Assembly: GCA_046757645.1 (NCBI GenBank)
Contig: JBHHYS010000068.1
Span: forward strand, 1 to 12,259
Origin: JBHHYS01 sp046757645
GTDB lineage: Bacteria; Acidobacteriota; Terriglobia; Acidiferrales; 2-02-FULL-67-57
DNA: 12,259 nt
Direction of reading: 5' to 3'
Numbering within the stretch: position 1 is the stretch's first letter; every line of letters begins with the position of its first letter. The notes beneath the pieces were generated by a model. That model worked only from the letters and a program-made list of their open reading frames with translations. It was not told the DNA's origin and ran no database searches. The position numbers and the translations under genes are program-made. This document shows, piece after piece, positions 1 through 8,747 of the stretch.

Positions 1-804
1 GAGTTCCTTCAGGACCGCCTTCAAGCGGTCTTCGAACTCGCCTCGGTACTTCGCTCCGGCCACCAGCGCCGCCAGGTCAAGCTGCACGATGCGCTTGGGC
101 TTCAGGACTTCCGGGACGTCGCCGGCGGCGATGCGTTGGGCCAGGCCTTCAACGATGGCGGTCTTGCCCACCCCGGGTTCACCGATCAGCACCGGGTTGT
201 TCTTGGTGCGGCGGGAGAGGACCTGGATGACGCGACGGATTTCGTCATCGCGGCCGATGACCGGGTCGAGCTTGCCCCGGCGGGCCAGGGCGGTCAGCTC
301 GCGGGTGTAGCGCTGCAGGGCTTGGTACTTTGATTCGGGATCGGGGTCGGTAATGCGTTGGCTGCCGCGCACCGATTGCAGTGCGTGGAGGAGCGCCTCG
401 CGGGTGACCCCGTGACGAGCGAGGATGTGCTGGGCCGGCTGGCCCTTCTGCTCGGCCAGGGCCAGGAGGAGATGCTCGCTGGAAACGTACTCGTCTTTGA
501 ACTCGTCGGCTTCGCGGAAGGCTTGGCGCAGAGTCTGCTCTAGACCTGGGCCTAGGTAGGCCTGAACCGCGGCGTCGACCTTGGGGAGGTCGGCCAGCGC
601 CCGGTCAAGCTCGAGCCCCACCTGTGCGGGACGCACGCCGAGTTTCTCCAGCAGCGGCGCAACCAGGCCGTCGGATTGCCCCACCAGTGCGGCCAGCAGG
701 TGCAGGCCGGTCAGCTCCTGATGGTTGAGCTGCGCCGCCCGCTCCTGGGCGTCCTGCAACGCCTGCTGCGCCTTGAAAGTCAGCTTGTCAAACCGAATTG
801 CCAT
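1..804 (-). CDS. clpB: ATP-dependent disaggregase ClpB, N-terminal 268 residues (cut by window edge)
   Basis: ClpB is a hexameric AAA+ chaperone of the cytoplasm that works with DnaK to pull proteins out of aggregates. The frame is open to the left edge, so the rest of the gene lies outside the window. Residues 1-145 are the Clp N domain, beginning MAIRFDKLTFKAQQAL, with two four-helix repeats (for example LTGLHLLAAL and VSSEHLLLAL). The linker and the start of AAA domain 1 follow. That domain shows GKLDPVIGRDDEIRRVIQVL, a Walker A motif GEPGVGKT at residues 208-215 and the first pore loop KYRGEFE at 252-258, whose Tyr253 grips substrate. The start is fixed by homology to the usual ClpB N-terminus and by a GGAG 7 bases upstream. 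It lies 84 bases downstream of hsp20 on the same strand, so cotranscription is likely. ClpB is favoured over ClpA or ClpC because of the MxxxxxLTxKAQxAL start. Identification is near certain. Confidence 0.96.
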   Translation of the reverse strand, partial: MAIRFDKLTFKAQQALQDAQERAAQLNHQELTGLHLLAALVGQSDGLVAPLLEKLGVRPAQVGLELDRALADLPKVDAAVQAYLGPGLEQTLRQAFREADEFKDEYVSSEHLLLALAEQKGQPAQHILARHGVTREALLHALQSVRGSQRITDPDPESKYQALQRYTRELTALARRGKLDPVIGRDDEIRRVIQVLSRRTKNNPVLIGEPGVGKTAIVEGLAQRIAAGDVPEVLKPKRIVQLDLAALVAGAKYRGEFEDRLKAVLKEL

Positions 805-849
805 CTCTTCTCTCCGCTTAGGGTCAACTGCGGATCAGGACAAAGGGAG

Positions 850-879
850 GCCGCCCCGACGGATTTCCGTCGGGGCGGC
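850..879 (-). terminator. Perfect 13-bp hairpin between hsp20 and clpB; possible attenuator or processing site
   Basis: Thirteen bases (850-862) pair perfectly with 867-879 around a 4-base loop, almost all G-C. It begins 10 bases after the hsp20 stop codon on the transcribed strand. The bases that follow on the minus strand (CTCCCTTTGTCC) hold only a short T run, so this is not a textbook rho-independent terminator. It may be a partial terminator, or a stem that protects the 3' end of hsp20 mRNA. Either would give more Hsp20 than ClpB from one promoter. The hairpin is seen directly; its function is inferred. Confidence 0.6.
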
Positions 880-888
880 AGCAGGCGG

Positions 889-1350
889 TTACTTCACCGC
901 GACCTTGATCTGCTTCGGCTTGGCCTCGGGCCGCTTCGGCAGCCTCACCTGCAGGACGCCGTTGCGGTACTCAGCCTCGACCTTGTCCGGGTCAACCGAG
1001 CGGGGCAGGGTGAAGCAGCGCACGAAGGAGCCATAGACGCGTTCCACGCGGCGGTAATCATCCTCCTTCAGGTCGGACTCCCACTTCCGCTCGCCCTTCA
1101 GCGTCAGCGTCCCGTTCTCCACCGAGATTTCGACCGTCTTGGGGTCGATACCCGGCAGATCGGCCTTCAGGACAAGCTCGTCGCCCTTCTCCACGATGTC
1201 CACGGCCGGCGCCCAAGTCGCGCCCTCCAGCGCCTCGCTCCCGAGCTCACCGCGGAAGCGGCCGAAGCTGTCGTCGAAGAGCCGGTAGATCGGGTCGTGC
1301 AAAGTAGTCAGGTCCCGGAACGGGTCCCAACGAGTCAGCAGCCGAGTCAT
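889..1350 (-). CDS. Small heat-shock protein, Hsp20/alpha-crystallin family
   Basis: This 153-residue protein is a typical bacterial small heat-shock protein, an ATP-independent holdase that forms oligomers in the cytoplasm and binds unfolding proteins. A short N-terminal arm (1-45, with WDPFRDL and the aromatic IYRLFDDSFGRF) precedes the alpha-crystallin domain at about 46-140. The domain contains VDIVEKGDELVLKADLPGI, the strand pair TLTLKGERKW, and the family hallmark NGVLQVRLPK at 130-139. The tail carries the I-x-V motif (148-150) that docks into neighbouring subunits. Start ATG at 1350 has a strong GGAGGTG six bases upstream. It is the first gene of an operon with clpB, which fits the known handover from sHSP to DnaK-ClpB. 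A consensus promoter and a foldable leader lie upstream. Identification is very secure. Confidence 0.96.
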   Translation of the reverse strand: MTRLLTRWDPFRDLTTLHDPIYRLFDDSFGRFRGELGSEALEGATWAPAVDIVEKGDELVLKADLPGIDPKTVEISVENGTLTLKGERKWESDLKEDDYRRVERVYGSFVRCFTLPRSVDPDKVEAEYRNGVLQVRLPKRPEAKPKQIKVAVK

Positions 1351-1351
1351 A

Positions 1352-1404
1352 GTTCACCTCCGTAGCTGAACGTGTTTGATAGCGCATTACAAGCCATAGC
1401 CATC
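1352..1404 (-). promoter_or_regulatory. Foldable hsp20 leader, candidate RNA thermometer
   Basis: On the minus strand the leader can form two hairpins. The first pairs GATGGC (1399-1404) with GCTATC (1378-1383), with one G-U pair. The second (1352-1371) pairs GTTCA with TGAAC, then a G-G mismatch, then C-G and U-A around a 4-base loop. This places the Shine-Dalgarno GGAGG in the right-hand side of a short, weak stem, two bases before the start codon. A weak stem with a G-G mismatch at the Shine-Dalgarno is what is known from ROSE-type and simple sHSP thermometers. Melting on heating would expose the ribosome site. The pairing is seen; thermosensing is inference. Confidence 0.4.
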
Positions 1405-1421
1405 TATATGATTCGATAGCT

Positions 1422-1450
1422 ATTATATAATATTAGTTGCTAGCTGTCAA
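1422..1450 (-). promoter_or_regulatory. Perfect consensus sigma-70-type promoter of hsp20-clpB
   Basis: On the minus strand TTGACA (1445-1450) is followed after exactly 17 bases by TATAAT (1422-1427), matching the vegetative consensus at all 12 positions. The predicted start point is near 1415, giving a leader of about 65 nt. The -10 lies inside the 12-bp palindrome TATTATATAATA (1421-1432), and related octamers ATAGCTAT and ATGGCTAT follow 20 bp apart. No CIRCE element (TTAGCACTC-N9-GAGTGCTAA), HspR HAIR box or sigma-32 motif was seen in the leader or promoter. Confidence 0.8.
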
Positions 1451-1589
1451 TAATTGGAAGCAAAGTTTATTTTCTTATTTTTCAATATGTTACAGTTTTA
1501 TCTTGATGTGCGCCAGTCCACGCACACTTGTTGGTGGAGCGCGGCAGGGTTTCGAGGCGGCACTGCGCCGAGGCCCGGCTGCGAGTAGA

Positions 1590-2687
1590 ATGGCAAGCGC
1601 AGTGAAGCTGGCGGAATTTGACTACGAACTGCCCCGGGAGCGGATTGCGCAGTACCCCCTAGGGGAGCGCGACGCCTCCCGGATGCTGGTCCTCGGTCGC
1701 GGGAGCGGGCGCTGGGAAGACCGGCTGTTTCGGGAATTGCCGGCGCTGCTCAGAGGGGACGAGTTGATTGTGCTGAACAACGCCCGGGTTTTTCCGGCGC
1801 GGCTGTTTGCCCGCCGGCGGGGCATGGGCGCCCAACCCATCGGTCGGCGCAGCCGGATCCGGCGCGAGTACCTGAAGGCGCCGATCGAGGTGTTGCTCGT
1901 ACGGCGCTTGGAAGGAGGCGACAGCTGGGACGCGCTGGTGCGCCCGGGGCGCAAGGTGCGCTCCGGGGAGGTTCTCCTCTTTGGCGAGGGGGAACTCCAA
2001 GCGGAGGTGGTGGGCCGGGGCAACTACGGCCTGCGCACTCTCCGGTTTCGGTGCCTGGGAGAGTTCGCGGCCACGGTGGAGCGCCTGGGGCACGTGCCCC
2101 TGCCGCCCTATATTGATCGCCCGGACGTCCCGGCCGACCGCGACCGCTACCAGACAGTGTTCGCCCGGCAGGGCCGGGCGGTGGCGGCCCCCACTGCGGG
2201 CCTGCACTTCACTTCGCAGACCCTGGAGGCAATCCGGGGTCGGGGCTGCGAAGTGGCGGAGGTCACTCTCGAGGTGGGCTACGGCACCTTCCAGCCGGTC
2301 CACACCGAGACGGTGGAGCGCCACAAGATGCACGTGGAAAGCTACCAGATTCCGCCGGCAGCAGTGGCGGCGATCGAAGCGGCACGGTCGCGAGGGAGCC
2401 CTGTACTGGCCGCGGGCACGACAGTGGTGCGGGCGCTCGAAGACTGTGCCACCCGGCACAGGGGCCGGATTGTGGCAGGGCCGGGCGAAGCCCGTCTCTA
2501 CATCTATCCCGGGTACGAGTTCAAGGTGGTCAGCCAACTGCTGACCAACTTTCACCTGCCGCGGTCTTCGCTGCTGATTCTGGTGTGCGCGTTTGCCGGG
2601 CGGGAGAAACTTTTGCGGGCCTATGGCCACGCTGTGGCAGAAAATTATCGCTTTTACTCCTACGGTGATTGTATGTTGATCCGCTAG
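1590..2687 (+). CDS. queA: S-adenosylmethionine:tRNA ribosyltransferase-isomerase QueA
   Basis: QueA transfers and isomerises the ribose of S-adenosylmethionine onto preQ1 at the wobble base of tRNAs with GUN anticodons, making epoxyqueuosine, the next-to-last step of queuosine synthesis. The 365-residue protein shows the family landmarks in order: FDYELPRERIAQYP (10-23), NNARVFPARLF (63-73), GHVPLPPYIDRPD, YQTVFA, APTAGLHF (200-207), GYGTFQPV, GTTVVRALE, YPGYEFKVV, LLTNFHLPRSSLLILVCAFAG, and YRFYSYGDCMLI at the C-terminus. Residues about 76-98, after RLFARR, form an insertion absent from the E. coli protein and rich in Arg. The open frame extends upstream to 1437, but that extra segment does not look like QueA. 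ATG 1590 is preferred; GTG 1602 is possible, as neither has a strong Shine-Dalgarno. It is divergent from hsp20 across an AT-rich spacer and probably cotranscribed with the exported protein 21 bp downstream. Confidence 0.95.
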   Translation: MASAVKLAEFDYELPRERIAQYPLGERDASRMLVLGRGSGRWEDRLFRELPALLRGDELIVLNNARVFPARLFARRRGMGAQPIGRRSRIRREYLKAPIEVLLVRRLEGGDSWDALVRPGRKVRSGEVLLFGEGELQAEVVGRGNYGLRTLRFRCLGEFAATVERLGHVPLPPYIDRPDVPADRDRYQTVFARQGRAVAAPTAGLHFTSQTLEAIRGRGCEVAEVTLEVGYGTFQPVHTETVERHKMHVESYQIPPAAVAAIEAARSRGSPVLAAGTTVVRALEDCATRHRGRIVAGPGEARLYIYPGYEFKVVSQLLTNFHLPRSSLLILVCAFAGREKLLRAYGHAVAENYRFYSYGDCMLIR

Positions 2688-2708
2688 TCGGGGGAGGCAG
2701 CAAGCAGA

Positions 2709-3404
2709 ATGCGCCGCGGCTCGACCTGGGTGATGGTTCTGCTACTTTCGGCGGGGGTTCTCACAGCGCAGGAGAAGCCCGCAGGGGAACCGGCAGCGGC
2801 GGCGCCCTTCTGGGAGGTGCGGCCCTTCGAGCAGTGGACGCTGGCCGAGACCCTTACCCTGTTGACCGATTCGCCCTGGAGCCGCCCGGCGACGCTGGTG
2901 GAGCCGGGCGTGGAGGTGCACCTGGGCAAGATGCGCTACTACGCGCAGTGGCAGTCGGCGCAGACGATGCGCGAGGCCCGGGTGCGTTTCGAGCGCTTCA
3001 AGGGCCCCCTGGACCCGGAAGCGGAAAAGGAGTTCCTGGAGGCGCCCCAGCGTGCCTACCAGCTCTACGTGTTTGCCGGATTCCGTACCGAGACGGGCGG
3101 GCTTCAGGTGGTGCCGCTCGACGCCTTCGAGGGAATGACAGCGGAGGAGCTGAGGCAAGGCATCGGGCTGATTTTTTCCTTTCAGGGGTACGCTTCGGCG
3201 CCGGACTCGGTGGAGTTCCTGCACGATAGTGAAACGCGGCAGCTGATCGGCTTGCGCCTGAGGTTCGAGCGCGCCCGGACGGCGGTGCCACCGGAGGAAG
3301 CTGGGCGCGGGCCGGTGCGAATCGTCTGTCCCACCCGGCGCGGGAGCCTCTCGGCCACCTTCGAGCCAAGCCAGATGCAGCGCCGCGGTCAGCCCGACCT
3401 TTAA
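2709..3404 (+). CDS. Small exported protein of unknown function
   Basis: The 231-residue product starts with a signal peptide: MRRG, a hydrophobic stretch STWVMVLLLSAGVLTA, and probable cleavage after Ala20 before QEKPAG. It should therefore act outside the cytoplasm. The mature protein begins with a Pro/Ala-rich linker, then FWEVRPFEQWTLAETLTLLTDSPWSRPATL. A tryptophan-containing helix followed by LLTDSPW is a pattern I associate with uncharacterised exported proteins of Acidobacteriota, some of them linked to GWxTD-type proteins. The rest is soluble, mixed alpha/beta in appearance, with charged stretches and no catalytic motif that I recognise. GGGGGAGG about 11 bases upstream of the ATG is a suitable ribosome site. 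It follows queA by 21 bp, so is likely cotranscribed, though no functional link is evident. Its stop overlaps that of the convergent oxidoreductase. The gene call is good; the function is unknown. Confidence 0.85.
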   Translation: MRRGSTWVMVLLLSAGVLTAQEKPAGEPAAAAPFWEVRPFEQWTLAETLTLLTDSPWSRPATLVEPGVEVHLGKMRYYAQWQSAQTMREARVRFERFKGPLDPEAEKEFLEAPQRAYQLYVFAGFRTETGGLQVVPLDAFEGMTAEELRQGIGLIFSFQGYASAPDSVEFLHDSETRQLIGLRLRFERARTAVPPEEAGRGPVRIVCPTRRGSLSATFEPSQMQRRGQPDL

Positions 3405-4534
3405 TCCTCCGGCTGGCCCCAGTTGGGGAGGTGCCGCCCACCGAGCAATGCTTTCGCCGCCCAGCGGGCGAGATAAACCGAAAGAGCGATGCCCTGGCCG
3501 GTGTAGCCGCCCAGAACGAGTCCGCGAGGCGATTCGGGGTGCCGGCAGAGGATGGGCCGGCCAGCCGGAGCAAACAGAATCGGCCCGCCCCAGCGATGGG
3601 TGAACTCCACCGAGCCCAACACGGGATGGAGACCCCGCACGCGGGCTTGGAGTGATTCCAGTAGCCGCACTGCTTCGCCTTGGCGAACATCCACCGCGGC
3701 CAACTCCTCAGCGGTCTCCACGTGAACCAGTCCGCCGCCGAAAATGAGCCGGTGGTCGGCGAGCGGGCTGCCCCACAGGTAAGGGAGGTCGAGGGTGTAA
3801 AACGGTTTCCCCGGGGCCAAGCCCAGCCGGCGCAGCTGGTCTTCGCTCAGCGGGGCGGTGGCGACTGCCAGAGTAAGGTTCGCTCGGGTGGAGGCCGGCC
3901 AGGGGGCGAGTTCAAGCCCGCTGGCGTTGACTGCCTGAACCACCTGCTGGGCCGACAGTTCGCCGGCAGTGAGCTCGAGCCGCACGGAGTCCTCAAAGCG
4001 AATCCGGTGCACCCCAGCGTGTTCGTAGAGGCGGGCGCCGCTGGCTTGCGCCACCCGGGCGAGTCCGCTGAGCAGCGCCCCGGGGTCGAGCGTGCCGCCC
4101 GGGACTTCCTCGGCGACGCGCAGCAACCCGGAGTCCTGCCAGGCAATGGGCGAGTCGCTGCTTGCCTCGCTCCGGGCGATCTCCCAGACGCCGCTCAGCT
4201 TGAGGTCGCAGTCGATGCCCAGCTCGACCAGGGCCTGCGCGAAGCCGCCCAGCACCGCCCCCAGCTCGGGCAGGGCACCCGCCGGGGTTTCGTCGAGCAC
4301 GATGCCGCCGGTGCGTCCGCTGGCTCCGGCGCCTAGGTGGCTGGCTTCCAGGAGGGCCACGCTCCGCTCGGGGGCCAGACGTCTGAGCCAGCAAGCCACC
4401 GCCAGGCCGGTAAAGCCGCCCCCCACGATGGCCACGTCCACTTTTTCCGGCAGGGGAGCAGGGTCAACCCGGGCGGTGAGGCGCCACGGGGGTTTGCCCC
4501 AGCGGGGGTCGATGGGGAGCGCGGCGGAGCTCAC
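3401..4534 (-). CDS. FAD-dependent oxidoreductase, DAO family
   Basis: The protein belongs to the D-amino-acid oxidase-like (DAO) flavoproteins, which oxidise amines or amino acids with FAD. With GTG 4534 as start it has 377 residues. The dinucleotide-binding Rossmann motif is VDVAIVGGGFTGLAVACWL, with GGGFTG at 38-43 and the ribose-binding Glu63 in VALLEAS. GAGASGRTGG (68-77) resembles the GASGRNGG loop of gamma-glutamylputrescine oxidase-like enzymes. The C-terminus has GLVLGGYTGQGIALSVYLARW, the second FAD-contacting segment. The substrate cannot be read from sequence. The frame also contains GTG 4615, which would overlap the upstream peptidase by 37 bases. GTG 4534 fits the family's usual short N-terminus better, but it lacks a clear Shine-Dalgarno, so the start is uncertain. 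It lies 44 bases after the M1-type peptidase gene on the same strand and may use amines or amino acids released by peptide breakdown. That link is speculative. Confidence 0.85.
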   Translation of the reverse strand: MSSAALPIDPRWGKPPWRLTARVDPAPLPEKVDVAIVGGGFTGLAVACWLRRLAPERSVALLEASHLGAGASGRTGGIVLDETPAGALPELGAVLGGFAQALVELGIDCDLKLSGVWEIARSEASSDSPIAWQDSGLLRVAEEVPGGTLDPGALLSGLARVAQASGARLYEHAGVHRIRFEDSVRLELTAGELSAQQVVQAVNASGLELAPWPASTRANLTLAVATAPLSEDQLRRLGLAPGKPFYTLDLPYLWGSPLADHRLIFGGGLVHVETAEELAAVDVRQGEAVRLLESLQARVRGLHPVLGSVEFTHRWGGPILFAPAGRPILCRHPESPRGLVLGGYTGQGIALSVYLARWAAKALLGGRHLPNWGQPED

Positions 4535-4578
4535 CCCATTATTCTGCGCGGGCCAGGTTGCAGGGGCAAGGCGGCAGG

Positions 4579-7080
<2,502 letters not shown>

Positions 7081-7137
7081 GGCACTCCCTCCAAAGAGGA
7101 AAGGGCCCACCTTGTTCGGGTCAGGTCGTCTCCGGGT

Positions 7138-7166
7138 ATTGTCCCTCTAGTCGCGAGACGGGTCAA
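7138..7166 (-). promoter_or_regulatory. Promoter of the M1-type peptidase gene
   Basis: On the minus strand TTGACC (7161-7166) and GACAAT (7138-7143) are separated by exactly 17 bases. They match the vegetative consensus at 5 of 6 and 4 of 6 positions. Transcription would start near 7131, giving a leader of about 50 nt that ends in the GGAGGGAG ribosome site. Confidence 0.55.
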
Positions 7167-7223
7167 CAGAAACCAAGGCAATCGATGGGCCAAATGGTGT
7201 CGCCCAAACCCCGCCGCTCACTA

Positions 7224-7229
7224 TATAAT
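7224..7229 (+). promoter_or_regulatory. Perfect -10 box before the metallophosphoesterase gene
   Basis: TATAAT occurs 24 bases before the start codon in an otherwise GC-rich spacer. No -35 match is found 16-19 bases upstream, so an activator or a relaxed -35 would be needed. The resulting leader would be only about 17 nt, with a poor Shine-Dalgarno. Confidence 0.4.
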
Positions 7230-7252
7230 GGCGGGCGGGTCCGCAGACATTC

Positions 7253-8002
7253 ATGCGTTACTTGATTCTGAGCGATATCCATTCCAACCTGGCGGCCTTG
7301 GAAGCCGTGCTCGCCCAGGTGGACAAAAACTTTGACCAAGTGATTTGCCTGGGTGACTTGGTGGGCTACGGGCCCGAGCCCAACGAGGTCATCCACCGGG
7401 TGCGCGAGCTGGCCCCGGTCGCCGTGGTGCGGGGCAACCACGACAAAGCGAGCTGCGGCATTAGCAACGCGGAAGAATTCAATCCGATCGCCCGGGTGGC
7501 GGCCTCCTGGACCCGCCAGCAGCTCCGCCCAGAAAACCTCAGCTACCTGCGGCAGCTCGACCTCGGCCCCCAGCGGGCGGGCAGCTTTCAGATTGTCCAC
7601 GGCTCAGTGCGCGATGAAGACGAGTACGTGCTTCAGCCCCAGGAAGCGCGGGCAAGTTTGCTGGCGGCGGAGGTGGGAGTCACTTTTTGCGGTCACACTC
7701 ACCTTCAGGGTGGCTTTGGGCTGCCGGAGAACGGTCGTCTGGAGGTGCTGCGGGTGAGTGTGCCGCCCGGGGCGGCCTCGGTCCCGTTCAGCTTGGAGGC
7801 GACGGCGAAGTATTTGATCAACCCCGGGTCCATCGGCCAGCCCCGGGACGGCGATCCTCGCGCCGGGTTTGCCTTCTATGACGACGCGAAGCGCGTGGTG
7901 GAGTACTGCCGGGTGCCCTACGACATCGAAGCCACCCAGGAGAAGATGAAGCAGGTCGGGCTGCCGGCGCCGCTGGCACAGCGCCTCTCCTTGGGCCGCT
8001 GA
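7253..8002 (+). CDS. Calcineurin-like metallophosphoesterase (YfcE/MJ0936-like)
   Basis: This 249-residue cytoplasmic protein is a dinuclear-metal phosphoesterase. All family motifs are present: DIHSN (Asp8, His10), GDLVGYGP (Asp35), GNHD (Asn62, His63), VHGS (His116) and GHTH (His148, His150). The C-terminal NPGSIGQPRDGDPRAGFAFYD is typical of the YfcE/MJ0936-like subgroup, which cleaves phosphodiesters or phosphomonoesters in vitro; physiological substrates are mostly unknown. Length is normal to slightly long. The segment EFNPIARVAASWTRQQL between GNHD and VHGS is common in the longer members. The start ATG is firm because MRYLILSDIHSN is the usual N-terminus, although the ribosome site is weak. 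It is divergent from the M1-type peptidase and convergent with the DUF2393-like gene, so it is probably monocistronic. Confidence 0.93.
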   Translation: MRYLILSDIHSNLAALEAVLAQVDKNFDQVICLGDLVGYGPEPNEVIHRVRELAPVAVVRGNHDKASCGISNAEEFNPIARVAASWTRQQLRPENLSYLRQLDLGPQRAGSFQIVHGSVRDEDEYVLQPQEARASLLAAEVGVTFCGHTHLQGGFGLPENGRLEVLRVSVPPGAASVPFSLEATAKYLINPGSIGQPRDGDPRAGFAFYDDAKRVVEYCRVPYDIEATQEKMKQVGLPAPLAQRLSLGR

Positions 8003-8036
8003 ATGGGAAGAATCGGGAACCGAGAAGTGCGAAGCG

Positions 8037-8573
8037 TTAGTCGAGCAGCAGGCCGGTGATGCGGGTGCGGGGCGGGCGGCGGTTCCAGTTGGCGGGGAGG
8101 TGCTCGAAGCTGGCGCGAAAGCTGCGGGTTTCGCCGGGGACGAGGGGGCCGGTGGGGCGGCCGGTCGGGGACGGCCGGGCGGCGCCGATGGGACGCAGGG
8201 TGTCGCGCAGCACCACGCGCTCGTAGGGGTCGAGGAACTCGATGGCCAACTCCAGCGCCACCACCGAGCGGGTTCCGCGGTTGGTGAGGTTGGCGTCGAG
8301 GTAAGTCACCGTCTGGCCGAGAAGGTTCTCCCAGCGGCTTAGCTCCAGGCCGCTGATTTCGATCTCGCCCAGGTAGGCTTCCGCCTCCGGGCTCAGCGGG
8401 GGTAGGTTGTCGGGCACAGGCGGTGCGGAGGGCTCCGAACCCGGCCGCCCCAGCCAGAGAATCCCCGCCAGCACCCCCAGACCCAGCACCGCCGCCACAA
8501 TCAAGCGCAGCCGCCAACCGCGCCCTTGGCTGACCTCCGGGGGGCGCAGCGGCTCGATGCGAGCGTCCGCCAT
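8037..8573 (-). CDS. Membrane-anchored DUF2393-like protein
   Basis: The product of 178 residues has a short N-terminal tail (MADARIEPLRPPEVSQGRGWRLR), one transmembrane helix at about 24-42 (LIVAAVLGLGVLAGILWLG), a Pro/Ser-rich linker and a C-terminal domain outside the membrane from about residue 65. That domain carries TVTYLDANLTNRGTRSVVALELAIEFLD, a beta-sandwich-like pattern. It ends with PLVPGETRSFRASFEHLPANWNRRPP. This resembles the DUF2393-type proteins I recall from Acidobacteriota, whose function is unknown; the family name is from memory. The upstream GTG 8606 is possible, but the sequence before Met is not conserved in character, so ATG 8573 is used. Neither has a strong ribosome site. 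It is divergent from the PD-(D/E)XK protein, with a palindrome between them. Confidence 0.8.
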   Translation of the reverse strand: MADARIEPLRPPEVSQGRGWRLRLIVAAVLGLGVLAGILWLGRPGSEPSAPPVPDNLPPLSPEAEAYLGEIEISGLELSRWENLLGQTVTYLDANLTNRGTRSVVALELAIEFLDPYERVVLRDTLRPIGAARPSPTGRPTGPLVPGETRSFRASFEHLPANWNRRPPRTRITGLLLD

Positions 8574-8603
8574 GGCGCGCTCGACCCTAGCACACGCTTC
8601 CCC

Positions 8604-8619
8604 CACAAATCAATTTGTG
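8604..8619. repeat. Palindrome, possible operator
   Basis: CACAAAT and ATTTGTG form a perfect 7-bp inverted repeat with a 2-base centre. It lies in the divergent spacer between the DUF2393-like gene and the nuclease-like gene, about 30 bp from the former. The AT-rich arms stand out in GC-rich DNA. A homodimeric repressor site is the usual meaning of such a form. The regulator is unknown. Confidence 0.45.
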
Positions 8620-8747
8620 CTCTCTTCCTCCAGCGCAACCGGCGGTGTGTAGCCGTGCCGCGCGATTGCCGCTATGATAGGCGGCACCATTCTTCCCCAG
8701 AGCCAAGGGCGTGGCGCAGCCCTCGGGGCGCCCCGACGCCCACGGGC

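Noticed and set aside
676..1365. 229-residue plus-strand frame over hsp20 and the clpB start
   Set aside because: It is antisense to two certain genes and is a shadow caused by high GC at third positions.
1437..1589. N-terminal extension of the queA frame
   Set aside because: The 51 extra residues (MLAVNNWKQSLFSYF...) do not resemble QueA and come from the AT-rich promoter spacer; the family start is at about 1590-1602.
8526..8747. Upstream extension of the nuclease-like gene
   Set aside because: The frame runs through the divergent DUF2393-like gene and its promoter region, and the peptide is low-complexity and Arg/Pro-rich.
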